A stretch of 64,000 nucleotides of DNA from Leucobacter sp. Ag1 (GTDB lineage Bacteria > Actinomycetota > Actinomycetes > Actinomycetales > Microbacteriaceae). Positions within the stretch are counted from its first letter, which is position 1. Each line of letters opens with the position of its first letter. Under the pieces are notes generated by a model. That model had not been told where the DNA came from. It ran no database searches and was given only the letters and a program-made list of their open reading frames with translations. Positions 1-10,632 of the stretch are shown one piece after another. A program made the position numbers and the translations under genes. Location of the stretch: NCBI RefSeq assembly GCF_000980875.1, contig NZ_LAYO01000100.1, forward strand, positions 1-64,000, read 5' to 3'.

Positions 1-1
1 G

Positions 2-253
2 GTGCCCGAGGAGAAGAGCGAGCGCTACGCGGCGAAGCTGCAGCGGGTCGAGCGCATGGCCCGGCGCACGGCAGCGGACCTGGAGCACGCGCAGACGCAG
101 AGCTTCGGCTGGCGCGGCGCCTTCATCCTCGGCTGGAGCGGTATGCGGGGCGTGGTCACGCTCGCGCACGATCTCGGGCGTGTCCCGTTGATTTCCCGCG
201 GATTCCGGTTTCCCGGGGCGGGAGAAGCCGTATCTCAGGACCAGCGGCGGTAG
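2..253 (+). pseudogene. Truncated CPA1-type Na+/H+ antiporter fragment
   Basis: The first ~55 codons visible (to about position 166) read like the cytoplasmic loop and a late membrane segment of a CPA1 cation/proton antiporter. The give-away is the stretch GWRGAFILGWSGMRGVVTLA, the conserved W-x-GMRGVVTLA signature of the family. Directly after that signature the similarity stops and the frame continues as HDLGRVPLISRGF to a stop at 251. Intact homologues run on for roughly 100 or more residues here. The gene begins before the window, so only its broken 3' end is seen. It is convergent with, and overlaps, the neighbouring minus-strand amidohydrolase. I infer a decayed or rearranged antiporter; a frameshift is the alternative. 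Confidence 0.6.
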
Positions 254-1041
254 ATCTCAGGGCGCCGATCCGCCAGGTAATCGGCGGCTCCCGGCCGTGC
301 CTCGGCACGATCTGGGATCTCGACGATCAGCAGTTCGCTGCCGCGCCCGGCCATCCCCAGCACGGCCCCCTCCGGGCCGGCCACCGTACTGAGCCCGGCG
401 AAGCCGGCGGTCGGCTCGTCGAGCGGGGCATCCGCCGAGCGCGCGTGGTCGGCGTACGCCACCACGAGGCGGTTCTCGGCGGCGCGGGCCCGCACCAGCA
501 CCTCGGCGACGTAATCGGACTCGCCGTCGATGGCGGTCGGGACCAGCAGCAGGTCCGCCCCGCGCGTGGCCAGCGCCCGCGCGGGTTCCGGGAACTCGAT
601 GTCGTAGCAGATCTGGAACGCGACCCGACGGCCGTTCCACTCGGCGATGCGCGGCTCCGCGTCGGACGCGGTGAAGGCGAGGCGCTCCTCGGCTCCCCAC
701 AGGTGCACCTTCTCGTACCGGAGCACCTCCGCTCCCCCGCGGTCCCAGAGGCCGGCGGCGATCGAGAAACCGCCGTCCATCCGCGCCGCGGGGAACCCCG
801 CGGCTACGGCGATCCCGCGCGCGGCGGCGATCCGGGACAGCTCTGCGGGGAACTCGGCGACGCGTTCGGGGGTCAACCAGGATGCGAGCGAGCGCGGCAC
901 GTATCCGGTGACGAAGAGCTCCGGCGCGAGCAGCAGTTCGGCACCGGCATCGAGCGCGGCGGCCGCCGCCGCATCGATCGCCGAGAGGTTCCTCTCGGGA
1001 TCGAGCGGAGCCGCCTCCGCCTGCATCAGTGCGATCCGCAT
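235..1041 (-). CDS. Carbon-nitrogen hydrolase (nitrilase superfamily)
   Basis: This 268-residue protein is a single-domain nitrilase-superfamily amidohydrolase, which hydrolyses C-N bonds of amides or carbamoyl groups in the cytoplasm. The catalytic triad is visible: Glu41 in LAPELFVTGY, Lys111 in RYEKVHLWG and Cys145 in AFQICYDIEFPE. Length matches the family (about 260-290). The ATG at 1041 was chosen because it gives the typical MRIALMQ first strand. tyrS ends only 17 bp upstream on the same strand, so the two may be cotranscribed. The substrate cannot be read from the sequence; ω-amidase and beta-ureidopropionase-like members share this layout. Fold and active site are clear, specificity is not. 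Confidence 0.9.
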   Translation of the reverse strand: MRIALMQAEAAPLDPERNLSAIDAAAAAALDAGAELLLAPELFVTGYVPRSLASWLTPERVAEFPAELSRIAAARGIAVAAGFPAARMDGGFSIAAGLWDRGGAEVLRYEKVHLWGAEERLAFTASDAEPRIAEWNGRRVAFQICYDIEFPEPARALATRGADLLLVPTAIDGESDYVAEVLVRARAAENRLVVAYADHARSADAPLDEPTAGFAGLSTVAGPEGAVLGMAGRGSELLIVEIPDRAEARPGAADYLADRRPEIYRRWS

Positions 1042-1058
1042 GCTCGCGCTCCGGAGAG

Positions 1059-2390
1059 TCAGTCCTGTGCGACCCGGACGCCGGCGAGCGTCTTCTTGCC
1101 GCGGCGCAGCACGGCGAAACGCCCGTGCAGCAGATCGGATTCGGTGAGCACCGCGTCGTCCGCGACGAGCTGCACGTTGTTGACGTAGACCCCGCCCTGC
1201 GCGATCGCGCGACGGGCCTCGCCCAGGCTGGCCACGAGCCCGGCGTCGACCATGAGCTGGACGATCGCAGTGCCCGCAATGGCCTCCGCCGTCTTGAGCT
1301 CCCCGAGCGCGCCGGTCAGCGTCTGCAGATCGAGCGTCGCCAGATCGCCCCGGCCGAACAGCGCCTCGGATGCGTCGATCGCGCCCTGCGTCGCGGTCGA
1401 ACCGTGCACGAGCGTCGTCACCTCGAGGGCGAGTCGCTTCTGCGCGGCGCGGCGGAACGGCTCCTCCTCGACCTGGCGCGCGTAGTCCTCGATCTCGGCG
1501 CGCGACAGGAACGTGAAGACCTTGAGCCGGTCGATCACGTCGGCGTCGGCCTGGTTGAGCCAGAACTGGTAGAAGGTGTAGGGCGAGCACATCTCGGCAT
1601 CGAGCCAGATCGCGTTGCCCTCGCTCTTGCCGAACTTGGTGCCGTCCGAGTTCGTGATCAGCGGGGTGCCGATCGCGTGCGCCGACTGCCCCTCGACCTT
1701 GCGGATCAGATCGGTGCCGCTCGTCAGGTTGCCCCACTGATCGCTGCCGCCGGACTGCAGCTTGCAGTCGTACTGGCGGAAGAGCTCGAGGAAGTCGAAG
1801 CCCTGCAGGATCTGGTAGCTGAACTCGGTGTAGCTGATGCCCTCGTCCGAGTTCAGACGGGCCGAGACGGCGTCCTTCTTCAGCATGGTGCCGACGCGGA
1901 AGTGCTTGCCGATCTCGCGCAGGAAGTCGATCGCCGACAGCGGGGCCGTCCAGTCGAGGTTGTTGACGAGGCGCACCGCGTTCTCGCCCTCGCTCGAGAG
2001 GAACCGCGATACCTGCCCCTGGAGCCGGGTGACCCACTCCGCCACCGTGTCGCGGCTGTTCAGCGTGCGCTCGGCGGTGGGGCGGGGATCTCCGATCAGA
2101 CCGGTCGATCCGCCGACCAGCCCGAGGGGCTTGTGCCCCTTGAGCTGGATGCGGCGCAGCAGCAGCAGTTGCACCAGGTTGCCGAGGTGCAGGCTGGGCG
2201 CCGTCGGATCGAAGCCGCAGTAATACGTGAACGGGGCGCCCTCGAAGAGTTCGGACAGGGCCCCGGCATCGGTCGAGACGTGGATCAGCCCGCGCCACTC
2301 CAGCTCGTCCCAGAGGGTCTCGAAGCTGTCGTCGTTGCGCTGGGCCGCCAGGATCTCGGCGCGCTCGTCTACTGCAGTCACGCTCGCCAT
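1059..2390 (-). CDS. tyrS: Tyrosyl-tRNA synthetase
   Basis: The product (443 residues) charges tRNA-Tyr with tyrosine. It is a class I synthetase of the bacterial TyrRS type. The HIGH-like motif HLGN is at residues 68-71, the tyrosine-binding stretch around SGGSDQWGN at 213-221, and the KMSKS-like loop KFGKS at 252-256. An S4-like RNA-binding domain closes the protein (EARRAIAQGGVYVNN). The ATG at 2390 is preferred over in-frame upstream starts because the sequence upstream of it has no synthetase character. The amidohydrolase follows closely on the same strand. Assignment is secure. Confidence 0.97.
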   Translation of the reverse strand: MASVTAVDERAEILAAQRNDDSFETLWDELEWRGLIHVSTDAGALSELFEGAPFTYYCGFDPTAPSLHLGNLVQLLLLRRIQLKGHKPLGLVGGSTGLIGDPRPTAERTLNSRDTVAEWVTRLQGQVSRFLSSEGENAVRLVNNLDWTAPLSAIDFLREIGKHFRVGTMLKKDAVSARLNSDEGISYTEFSYQILQGFDFLELFRQYDCKLQSGGSDQWGNLTSGTDLIRKVEGQSAHAIGTPLITNSDGTKFGKSEGNAIWLDAEMCSPYTFYQFWLNQADADVIDRLKVFTFLSRAEIEDYARQVEEEPFRRAAQKRLALEVTTLVHGSTATQGAIDASEALFGRGDLATLDLQTLTGALGELKTAEAIAGTAIVQLMVDAGLVASLGEARRAIAQGGVYVNNVQLVADDAVLTESDLLHGRFAVLRRGKKTLAGVRVAQD

Positions 2391-2731
2391 CGTACCGGGT
2401 TCAGCGGTCGCGTCAGCTCGCGGCGCGAAGCTGGTTTCGGAACTGCGCACCCACGCGAGCGCGGGCCACTGAGGGGCCTGGGTCCGACGAGCGCTCACGA
2501 TCATCCCGAAGGCCCAACCGAATGCGCCCCCGCAAGAGCCAGGCGCTCGCCTCCCCAGCGCCAATGATCGGATCAGGCGATATGGCGAGGCCCCTTCCCA
2601 GCCGCACAGGTGCATTAGGCAGGCCAAAACTGTGCTGGTTCCGCAAGGATCATCACAGCTCCAGCCCATTCGGCGCCGCCGAGTGGCGGCCCATCTGCTG
2701 CACTGCTTCCGCCCGCATTCTGCGCCTTGGC
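2391..2731. other. 341-bp gene-poor stretch upstream of tyrS
   Basis: No convincing gene is seen between the tyrS start and the end of the next minus-strand gene. Frames are open on both strands (for example a 77-codon minus-strand frame over 2413-2646) but lack a recognisable start context or domain. The tyrS promoter or leader must lie here. I looked for a T-box leader and did not recognise the conserved T-box sequence. GC content falls toward 2700. Confidence 0.4.
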
Positions 2732-3400
2732 CTATTCAACGCTCGCTTCGGCGCCAAGGCGCTCAACCACGAGCGCGACACCCGCTCGTCGTACAAACCG
2801 ATCCCTGCCGTACACAAAGGTCACCGTATTGACCCGATATTTTGGCGATGTCACCACGTCCCAGATGTCAGAGTCTCGGATCAGCCGAGGGAGTTCCCAA
2901 GGGTTCTGCCCCTGCTCCGCCTTTCGAAGGGTGAAAGGACGGAAGTGGATCCCCGGCGGCACCTCATCCAATTTCATCACGTAGGAAGCACCGTCTTGCG
3001 TGCACTCGACCACGAGATGCGAAGCTGAGAAATCGTTGCTGTTGCACAGCTCGATTCCCCAGAGCTTCCCATCGGATTCGAGGGCACCGTCCCGAAGGAT
3101 TACCCAACGGGCGCGAATACCACACGCGATTGTTTCCTGCTTCATGCCCGTAGCAACGTCGAGGTCCTGCTGACGTATGCGCGCAAACTCAGCTTTGTCC
3201 TCGCTTCGCAAGCGCTCGTTCTCAGCACGATCCTCTTCCCGCAAACGCGCTTGCTCGTCGCGGTCCTCTTCTCGGTTTCGCGCGGCCTCCGCCTTGTCTT
3301 TCTTGCGCCATCGAAATACAACAACAGCTCCCAGAGCCGCCGCCGCCGCGAGGAGCGTCGCTACCGCCGTGACGCTATCCGGGTTCCAACCCCACTGCAT
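2732..3400 (-). CDS. Membrane-anchored protein with hendecad coiled coil
   Basis: This 222-residue protein of unknown function has one N-terminal membrane segment (about residues 9-29, followed by the basic stretch FRWRKKDK). A highly charged rod of 11-residue repeats follows: REEDRDEQARL (43-53), REEDRAENERL (54-64), RSEDKAEFARI (65-75), RQQDLD (76 onward). The C-terminal ~135 residues look like a soluble beta-rich domain (WVILRDGALESDGKLWGIEL) that I cannot assign. The start ATG has a GGAAGG ribosome site 7 bp upstream. Codon use and GC are lower than in the flanking genes, which suggests acquisition. The protein is predicted to be tethered to the membrane with the domain held away by the coiled coil. 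Confidence 0.75.
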   Translation of the reverse strand: MQWGWNPDSVTAVATLLAAAAALGAVVVFRWRKKDKAEAARNREEDRDEQARLREEDRAENERLRSEDKAEFARIRQQDLDVATGMKQETIACGIRARWVILRDGALESDGKLWGIELCNSNDFSASHLVVECTQDGASYVMKLDEVPPGIHFRPFTLRKAEQGQNPWELPRLIRDSDIWDVVTSPKYRVNTVTFVYGRDRFVRRAGVALVVERLGAEASVE

Positions 3401-3553
3401 GTCGCACCTTCCTTGTCATTCCCCCTCCCCAGTTCAATCATACCGGTCTGTCATCCGGTTGCAATTTCAACTCACAAAGGTCGGACCCCGGTGCCACGCG
3501 GTCGGCACCGCGGGCCGATCCGCGCGCGCTCACGGCGGAGGAGGCTGGATCCC

Positions 3554-4258
3554 ATGACGAACACGATCCTGCAGGCCGTCGGCCTCACGCAGCAGTACGG
3601 ACCGACCCGGGCGCTCGACGGCGTCTCCATCGCCTTCGCCGAGGGCACCGCGACCGCGATCATGGGCGCATCGGGGTCGGGCAAGACGACCCTGCTGCAT
3701 GCGCTCGCCGGGATCCGCACCCCCGACACCGGCACCGTCCACTACGCGGGCTCCGAGATCAGCGGCCTCTCCGACGCAGACCGTAGCCGCCTGCGCCGCG
3801 AGCACTTCGGCTTCGTGTTCCAGCAGGGCCTGCTCGTGCCTGAGCTCACCGCGGTCGAGAACGTCGCCCTCGCACTGATGCTGAACGGCACCCCGCGTCG
3901 TCAGGCGATCGGGCCCGCGGCCCAGTGGCTCGCGGCGCTCGGCCTCGCGGGCCTCGAGGATCGCCGCATCGGCGAGCTCTCGGGCGGCCAGGCGCAGCGC
4001 GTCGCCATCGCCCGAGCGCAGGTCACCGGCGCGCGCATCGTCTTCGCCGACGAGCCGACCGGCGCCCTCGACTCCGTCACCTCCGACGAGGTCATGAACG
4101 CGCTGCTCGGGTCGACCGTCGGACGCGGTCAGACGCTCGTGGTCGTGACCCACGATCCCTCGGTCGCCGCCCGCTGCCAGCGGGTCGTGACCGTGCGCGA
4201 CGGTCGCATCGTCGCGGATCAGCCCACCCAACCGGCCGCCGCGGGGGTGTCCCAGTGA
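3554..4258 (+). CDS. ABC transporter ATP-binding protein (MacB/LolD-like)
   Basis: The ATPase subunit (234 residues) pairs with the FtsX-like permease that follows. Visible motifs are Walker [10 protein letters not shown] near residue 38, the Q-loop in [13 protein letters not shown], the signature LSGGQAQR, Walker [13 protein letters not shown] and the switch histidine in VVVTHDPS. The Q-loop and ADEPTGALD sequence are typical of the MacB/LolD/FtsE group, which drive mechanotransmission rather than classical import. The ATG at 3554 has GGAGGAGG about 9 bp upstream. Its stop overlaps the permease GTG start, so the two are translationally coupled. The substrate is unknown; bacitracin-type peptide resistance or lipid export are possibilities. 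Confidence 0.9.
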   Translation: MTNTILQAVGLTQQYGPTRALDGVSIAFAEGTATAIMGASGSGKTTLLHALAGIRTPDTGTVHYAGSEISGLSDADRSRLRREHFGFVFQQGLLVPELTAVENVALALMLNGTPRRQAIGPAAQWLAALGLAGLEDRRIGELSGGQAQRVAIARAQVTGARIVFADEPTGALDSVTSDEVMNALLGSTVGRGQTLVVVTHDPSVAARCQRVVTVRDGRIVADQPTQPAAAGVSQ

Positions 4259-5589
4259 TCCTCCGGGTACTCCCCCTGCTGTCCCGGCCGAGCCGCCAGG
4301 GCGCGAGCGCCCTCGTCCTGCCGGCGGTCGCGTTCCTCAGCGTGACCGCGCTGCTCGCCATCGTGCTCGGCGGCGCGCAGACCTTCTGGGGCTACTCCGA
4401 CGAACTCGCGCCCATGTACTGGGCGTTCACCGTCATCGCGCTCGTGCTGCTGATCGTGCCGCTGCTGTCGCTCGGCGCCGCCGCGGCGCGGCTCTCGGCC
4501 CGCCGTCGCGACGAGCGCCTCGCGATCCTGCGGCTGCTCGGCGCGACCGGCCGCAGCACCGCGGGTCTCGCGGTCGTCGAGGCCGCCGGCATCGCTCTGA
4601 TCGGATCGCTGCTCGGCACCGGGCTCGCCTACGCCCTGTCTCCGCTGATCGGGCTGATCCCGTTCCGCGGCGAGCCGCTCGGTGCGGCGGGCGTCGCGCT
4701 CCCGCTCTGGGCCTCCGGCCTGCTCGTGCTCGGCGTCGTGCTCGTCGCGACCGTCAGCGCGATCTCGAGCCTGCGCCGTGTCATCATCTCGCCCCTCGGT
4801 GTCGCGCTCAAGCAGTCGGCGCCCAAGGTGCCGTGGGTGCAGGCGCTCGTCGCCGTCGCGGCGATCCTGATCGCGTCGTTCGTCGTCAGCAACATCGGCG
4901 GCCTCGGCCAGGCCGGCGGAGTCATGGCCCTCATCGCAGGGCTCGGCATCTGCTTCGGCATCGCCCTGCTCGCGCTCGACCTCATCGGCGCCTGGGTGCT
5001 GTCGCTCTTCGGCAAAGGCAAGGCCCGCCGCGCGCAGCGCCCGGCCGACCTGATCGCGGCGCGGCTCGTGCTCGAATCGCCCCGCGCGGCCTGGCGCCAG
5101 GTGTCCGGCGTCGCCATGTCGAGCTTCATGGCGGTGTTCGCCGGATCCGGGATCGCGCTCATGAGCATGGCCGACGCGGAGGCCGGAGATCTCGTGGGCC
5201 CCGAGCGCTTCCTCATCGGAGACATCCGCACCGGCATCGCCATCACGGTCATCGGGACGTTCCTCATGGTCGCCTGCTCGGTCGGGGTGAATCAGGCCGC
5301 CCAGATCCTCGACCGACGCGACGTCGCCCGTTCGCTCGACATCATGGGCACCCCGATCGCGGTGCAGGACGCCGCCCGCCGCAAGGCGACCATGCTGCCG
5401 CTGCTGCTCGCGTCGGTGGGATCCGCGATCCTCGCGGCCGTGCTGCTGTTCCCGCTGGTAGGGATCGCGGTGATCGTCGCACCGCTCTCGCTCGCCGTGA
5501 CGCTGTCGACCGTCGCGGTCGGGATCCTCGTCGTCGCCGCCGCACTGCTCGCGACGCGACCGCTGCTGCGGGCCTCCGTGCGGAGCTGA
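4255..5589 (+). CDS. FtsX-like ABC transporter permease
   Basis: This integral membrane protein (444 residues) works with the preceding ATPase. It shows about 8-10 hydrophobic segments in two halves. Each half contains the FtsX-type pattern of a cytoplasmic coupling region next to a helix pair (RRRDERLAILRLLGATGRS near residue 83 and DRRDVARSLDIMGTPIAV near 350). The start is a GTG that overlaps the ATPase stop by 4 bp (GTGA). A strong bidirectional hairpin follows at 5607-5652, so the operon is just these two genes. The substrate cannot be inferred. Confidence 0.85.
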   Translation: MILRVLPLLSRPSRQGASALVLPAVAFLSVTALLAIVLGGAQTFWGYSDELAPMYWAFTVIALVLLIVPLLSLGAAAARLSARRRDERLAILRLLGATGRSTAGLAVVEAAGIALIGSLLGTGLAYALSPLIGLIPFRGEPLGAAGVALPLWASGLLVLGVVLVATVSAISSLRRVIISPLGVALKQSAPKVPWVQALVAVAAILIASFVVSNIGGLGQAGGVMALIAGLGICFGIALLALDLIGAWVLSLFGKGKARRAQRPADLIAARLVLESPRAAWRQVSGVAMSSFMAVFAGSGIALMSMADAEAGDLVGPERFLIGDIRTGIAITVIGTFLMVACSVGVNQAAQILDRRDVARSLDIMGTPIAVQDAARRKATMLPLLLASVGSAILAAVLLFPLVGIAVIVAPLSLAVTLSTVAVGILVVAAALLATRPLLRASVRS

Positions 5590-5606
5590 TCCGCACGGCT
5601 TTCGGA

Positions 5607-5652
5607 AACGCAGCGAGGGGGTGCCGGTCGACCGGCACCCCCTCGCTGCGTT
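5607..5652. terminator. Bidirectional hairpin terminator
   Basis: A perfect inverted repeat with arms starting AACGCAGCGAGGGGGTGCC meets in the centre at GGTCGACC. It lies between the convergent ABC permease and argH, 17 bp after the former and just before the stop of the latter, and can serve both. There is no long T-run, as is common in actinobacteria. Confidence 0.8.
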
Positions 5653-5660
5653 CGCGGACG

Positions 5661-8014
<2,354 letters not shown>

Positions 8015-8048
8015 CTAGTCGCGCGGCGGGGCCCCGCGATCCTCCGGG

Positions 8049-8693
8049 CTAGGGCAGCAGGGTCGCGAGCACCACCGGATCGCTCTGCCCCGGCCAGCTC
8101 ACCCGCAGCGCGTAGGCGTCGCCCGGTTCGCGACCGGGAGCGGCGACCCGGTGCAGCACGAGCATCGCGGTGCCGTTCTCGGCGCGGCTCGACTCCCCCA
8201 GGTCGACGACGCTCGCGTCGGCGAGGTCCGGGACCGCGTCCCGCGACGAGCCGCTGCCCTGGATGCGGGTGTGCACCGCGCGCTCGACGACGTTGCCCGC
8301 GGCATCCTGCGCGAACTCCGCGGCCTCGTGCCCGCCGTGGACCATCACTTCGGCGATCACCGCCCGGAACACCGGGTCCCCCATGGCGTCGCTCGCCCAC
8401 CGCTTGCCGAGCACGCCGTGCTGCATCACGCCGACGAGGAAGGCGTCTCCGCCCTCGACCGCCTCTTCGAGCGGTGCCCCGCGATAGCTGAGCGGCACGT
8501 GGTAGACGGTGTCGTCGCCCGCGGTGAAGAGGTGCCCCTCGAGCCCGACCTCGCCAGCCGGATCGTCGAGCCGGTACGCGCCCACCCGCTCGAGCTTCGT
8601 CGCGTCGCCGTGGAACCAGGGCTGCGTGGGCAGCCATGCCGCCAGCAGTTCGTACTTCGAGGGGACCAGGGTCGTCTCGTGCATGAGTGCCAT
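8049..8693 (-). CDS. Maltokinase N-terminal cap-like domain protein
   Basis: This 214-residue soluble protein resembles the stand-alone relatives of the N-terminal cap of actinobacterial maltokinase (CG0192-like). Recognisable are the N-terminal LVPSKYELLAAWLPTQPWF region and the middle part HVPLSYRGAPLEEA, where the family usually has VPLTYR. No kinase domain follows, so catalytic activity is not expected from this chain alone. An alternative ATG three codons downstream (MHETTLV) is about as good. The TetR gene on the same strand ends 9 bp upstream of its start. The exact function is unknown. Confidence 0.7.
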   Translation of the reverse strand: MALMHETTLVPSKYELLAAWLPTQPWFHGDATKLERVGAYRLDDPAGEVGLEGHLFTAGDDTVYHVPLSYRGAPLEEAVEGGDAFLVGVMQHGVLGKRWASDAMGDPVFRAVIAEVMVHGGHEAAEFAQDAAGNVVERAVHTRIQGSGSSRDAVPDLADASVVDLGESSRAENGTAMLVLHRVAAPGREPGDAYALRVSWPGQSDPVVLATLLP

Positions 8694-8702
8694 GGGGCGA
8701 TC

Positions 8703-9260
8703 CTACGGCGCGAGCCCGCGCAGGTACACCTCGACGATCCACTCCCGCTGACCGGGCAGCAGCTCGTCGGCGTGCACCGGAAGCGGCCGGGAGATCATGG
8801 CGAGTCCGGCGAAGAACCGGGGCGGCTCGACCCCTTCACGCAGCAGCCCGGCTCGAACGGCTCGATCCAGCACGTCCACGAGCCCGGCGAGGATCCGATC
8901 GCGCATCGCCATCGCGTCGAGGACGAGGCCGGCGCGCTCCGCGTACGGGGCCAGCTGGAACGCCAGAGCCCCGAACTCGAGGGCGGCGATGTCGCGCACG
9001 AAGGCGGTCCAAGCGGCAGCGGGGTCATCGTCCCAGGCGCCGAGACAGGCGTCCGAGAGCGCGCCGACTCGCCGCTCGACCTCTCCGATCACCCCGCGCA
9101 CCAGGTCCTCGCGAGCCGGGAAGTTCCGGTACAGCGTCCCGATTCCGACACCGGCCTCGGTCGCCACGGTGCGCAGCGAGATCCCGGCGCCGTGCTCGGC
9201 GAAGAGCCGCCAGGCGGTATCGAGCAGGTCGCGGCGATTCGCCTCGGCATCGGCTCGCAT
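8703..9260 (-). CDS. TetR-family transcriptional regulator
   Basis: The protein (185 residues) has an N-terminal TetR-type helix-turn-helix at about residues 8-55 (DTAWRLFAEHGAGISLRTVATEAGVGIGTLYRNFPAREDLV). The C-terminal helical domain is variable and presumably ligand-binding. It is divergent from the membrane-protein gene at 9464, and two palindromes lie between them at 9397-9439. The arrangement is classic for a repressor that controls its divergent neighbour. The inducer is unknown. The downstream maltokinase-cap-like gene on the same strand may be in its operon (9-bp gap). Confidence 0.92.
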   Translation of the reverse strand: MRADAEANRRDLLDTAWRLFAEHGAGISLRTVATEAGVGIGTLYRNFPAREDLVRGVIGEVERRVGALSDACLGAWDDDPAAAWTAFVRDIAALEFGALAFQLAPYAERAGLVLDAMAMRDRILAGLVDVLDRAVRAGLLREGVEPPRFFAGLAMISRPLPVHADELLPGQREWIVEVYLRGLAP

Positions 9261-9396
9261 CTGGCTCCTCCTCGGATCCGGGCTCCGCCCGCTTGATCAT
9301 CGTCCGCGCTGTCCATCCGACCGTCGGGTCCCGATCGCACGGTGCTCCCATGCTCCCGGAACCGGGCGCGGAACGCCAACTTGCCAGGGTCGAAAC

Positions 9397-9439
9397 GGAG
9401 CGTTATGCTCCACTTTATCGAAGCGGAGCAAAATGCTCC
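9397..9439. promoter_or_regulatory. Tandem palindromic operators between the TetR gene and its divergent neighbour
   Basis: Two copies of GGAGC-N5-GCTCC occur: GGAGCGTTATGCTCC at 9397-9411 and GGAGCAAAATGCTCC at 9425-9439. They repeat directly with a 28-bp period, and each is followed by ACTTT. They sit 25-67 bp before the start of the divergent membrane protein gene, where promoter elements would lie. The local sequence is clearly more AT-rich than the surroundings. I infer binding sites for the adjacent TetR protein. Confidence 0.8.
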
Positions 9440-9463
9440 ACTTTTGTTCGACTGGAGATCCCG

Positions 9464-10534
9464 ATGCCCGAATCCACCACCGCCCCATCGACCGCGGCGG
9501 GATCCGCACCCGGCGCGACCGGAACCTCCGGTGCCGCAGATCGCGGCACTACCGCGTCCCCGGCGTCCAAGCCGTGGCTCAAGGTCTTCGGCGTCATCGT
9601 CGGGCTCACGCTCGCGGTCTCCGCGATGGTGCTCGCGTTCCTCGCCCCCGCCATCAACTCCGGACCGCACGACCTCCCCATCGCGATCAGCGGCCCCGCC
9701 GCCGCGACCGAGCCCCTGCGCGCCGCGCTCGACCAGAAGCAGCCCGGCGCCTTCGATTTCACCGAGCGCGAAACCCTCGACTCCGTCGCCGACGCCGTGC
9801 ACGACCGCGACGCGGTCGGCGGCATCAGCATCACCGGCGCGGGCACCGCCACCATCACGGTCGCCGGTGGCGCCGGCGCCCCCTACGGCCCACTCATGCG
9901 CGGGATCGGCACCGCCCTCGAAGCGCAGGGCCTGAAGGTCTCGATCGACGACATCGCCCCGCTGACCGCCGAGGACCCCAACGGGTCGGGCCTCGCGGCA
10001 CTCGGCCTCCCGCTCGCCTTCGGCGGCATGATCTCGGCCGTGCTGCTCTCGACCCTGCTCCGCCACCGACCCGTGCACCGCCTCATCGGTTCGGTGCTCG
10101 CATCGATCGCCGTCGGCTTCGCGGTGACCGCGATCCTCCAGTTCGGCTTCGGATCGATCGATGGCGACTACGTACTCACCTCGCTCGCGCTCGGCCTCGG
10201 CGTCTCCGCGATCTCGCTCTTCGTGCTCGGCATGGAATCCCTCTTCGGGTACGCCGGACTCGGTATCGGCGGCATCACCATGATGTTCATCGCCAACCCG
10301 CTGGCGGGCATGGCGAGCGGCTGGCAGTGGCTCCCCGACCCCTGGGGGTTCATCGGCCAGCTGCTCCCCATCGGCGCATCCGGCACGCTGCTCCGGTCCA
10401 CCGCGTTCTTCGACGGGCACGGAACCGGCATGCCAGTGCTGGTGCTGGGCTGCTGGGCCGCGCTCGGGATCCTGCTCGTCGGAGCGAGCGCGATCCGCAA
10501 GCGCCCGGCCCGGGCTCGGGCCCGGGCCGTCTGA
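9464..10534 (+). CDS. ABC-2/YhgE-like membrane protein
   Basis: This 356-residue integral membrane protein has a Ser/Thr/Ala-rich N-tail, one membrane segment at about residues 40-62, an extracytoplasmic domain to about 175, and then five or six membrane segments. The layout (one helix, outer domain with LPIAISGP, then a helix bundle) matches the YhgE/Pip and ABC-2 type permease group, often DUF3533-like in actinobacteria. No ATPase gene is adjacent. It is controlled in all likelihood by the divergent TetR gene through the tandem operators upstream. Export of a toxic or amphipathic compound is the usual guess for such pairs, but nothing here proves it. Confidence 0.75.
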   Translation: MPESTTAPSTAAGSAPGATGTSGAADRGTTASPASKPWLKVFGVIVGLTLAVSAMVLAFLAPAINSGPHDLPIAISGPAAATEPLRAALDQKQPGAFDFTERETLDSVADAVHDRDAVGGISITGAGTATITVAGGAGAPYGPLMRGIGTALEAQGLKVSIDDIAPLTAEDPNGSGLAALGLPLAFGGMISAVLLSTLLRHRPVHRLIGSVLASIAVGFAVTAILQFGFGSIDGDYVLTSLALGLGVSAISLFVLGMESLFGYAGLGIGGITMMFIANPLAGMASGWQWLPDPWGFIGQLLPIGASGTLLRSTAFFDGHGTGMPVLVLGCWAALGILLVGASAIRKRPARARARAV

Positions 10535-10559
10535 GCGGCGCGCTGCCCGGAGAACGAAG

Positions 10560-10599
10560 AACGGGGCCCCGACGACCATTCGGTCGTCGGGGCCCCGTT
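10560..10599. terminator. Bidirectional hairpin terminator
   Basis: Arms AACGGGGCCCCGACGAC and its exact complement are separated by the loop CATTCG, between the convergent membrane protein gene and typA. The 17-bp GC-rich stem can end transcription from both sides. Confidence 0.85.
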
Positions 10600-10632
10600 C
10601 CGTTCCAGGCCCGCGCTGCGGGCCTCGGCGGG

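Noticed and set aside
235-2298. A long minus-strand frame that joins a second frame over tyrS to the amidohydrolase
   Set aside because: Only the last 268 codons have amidohydrolase sequence; the first part is an out-of-frame shadow of tyrS with arginine-rich low-complexity content.
2552-2566. CAGGCGCTCGCCTC shared with 63335-63348, as a possible common att core
   Set aside because: The match is short, self-complementary in part and GC-rich; it can occur by chance and neither site has other support.
2391-2731. Possible T-box leader for tyrS
   Set aside because: I did not recognise the conserved T-box sequence or a specifier-loop layout on the minus strand.
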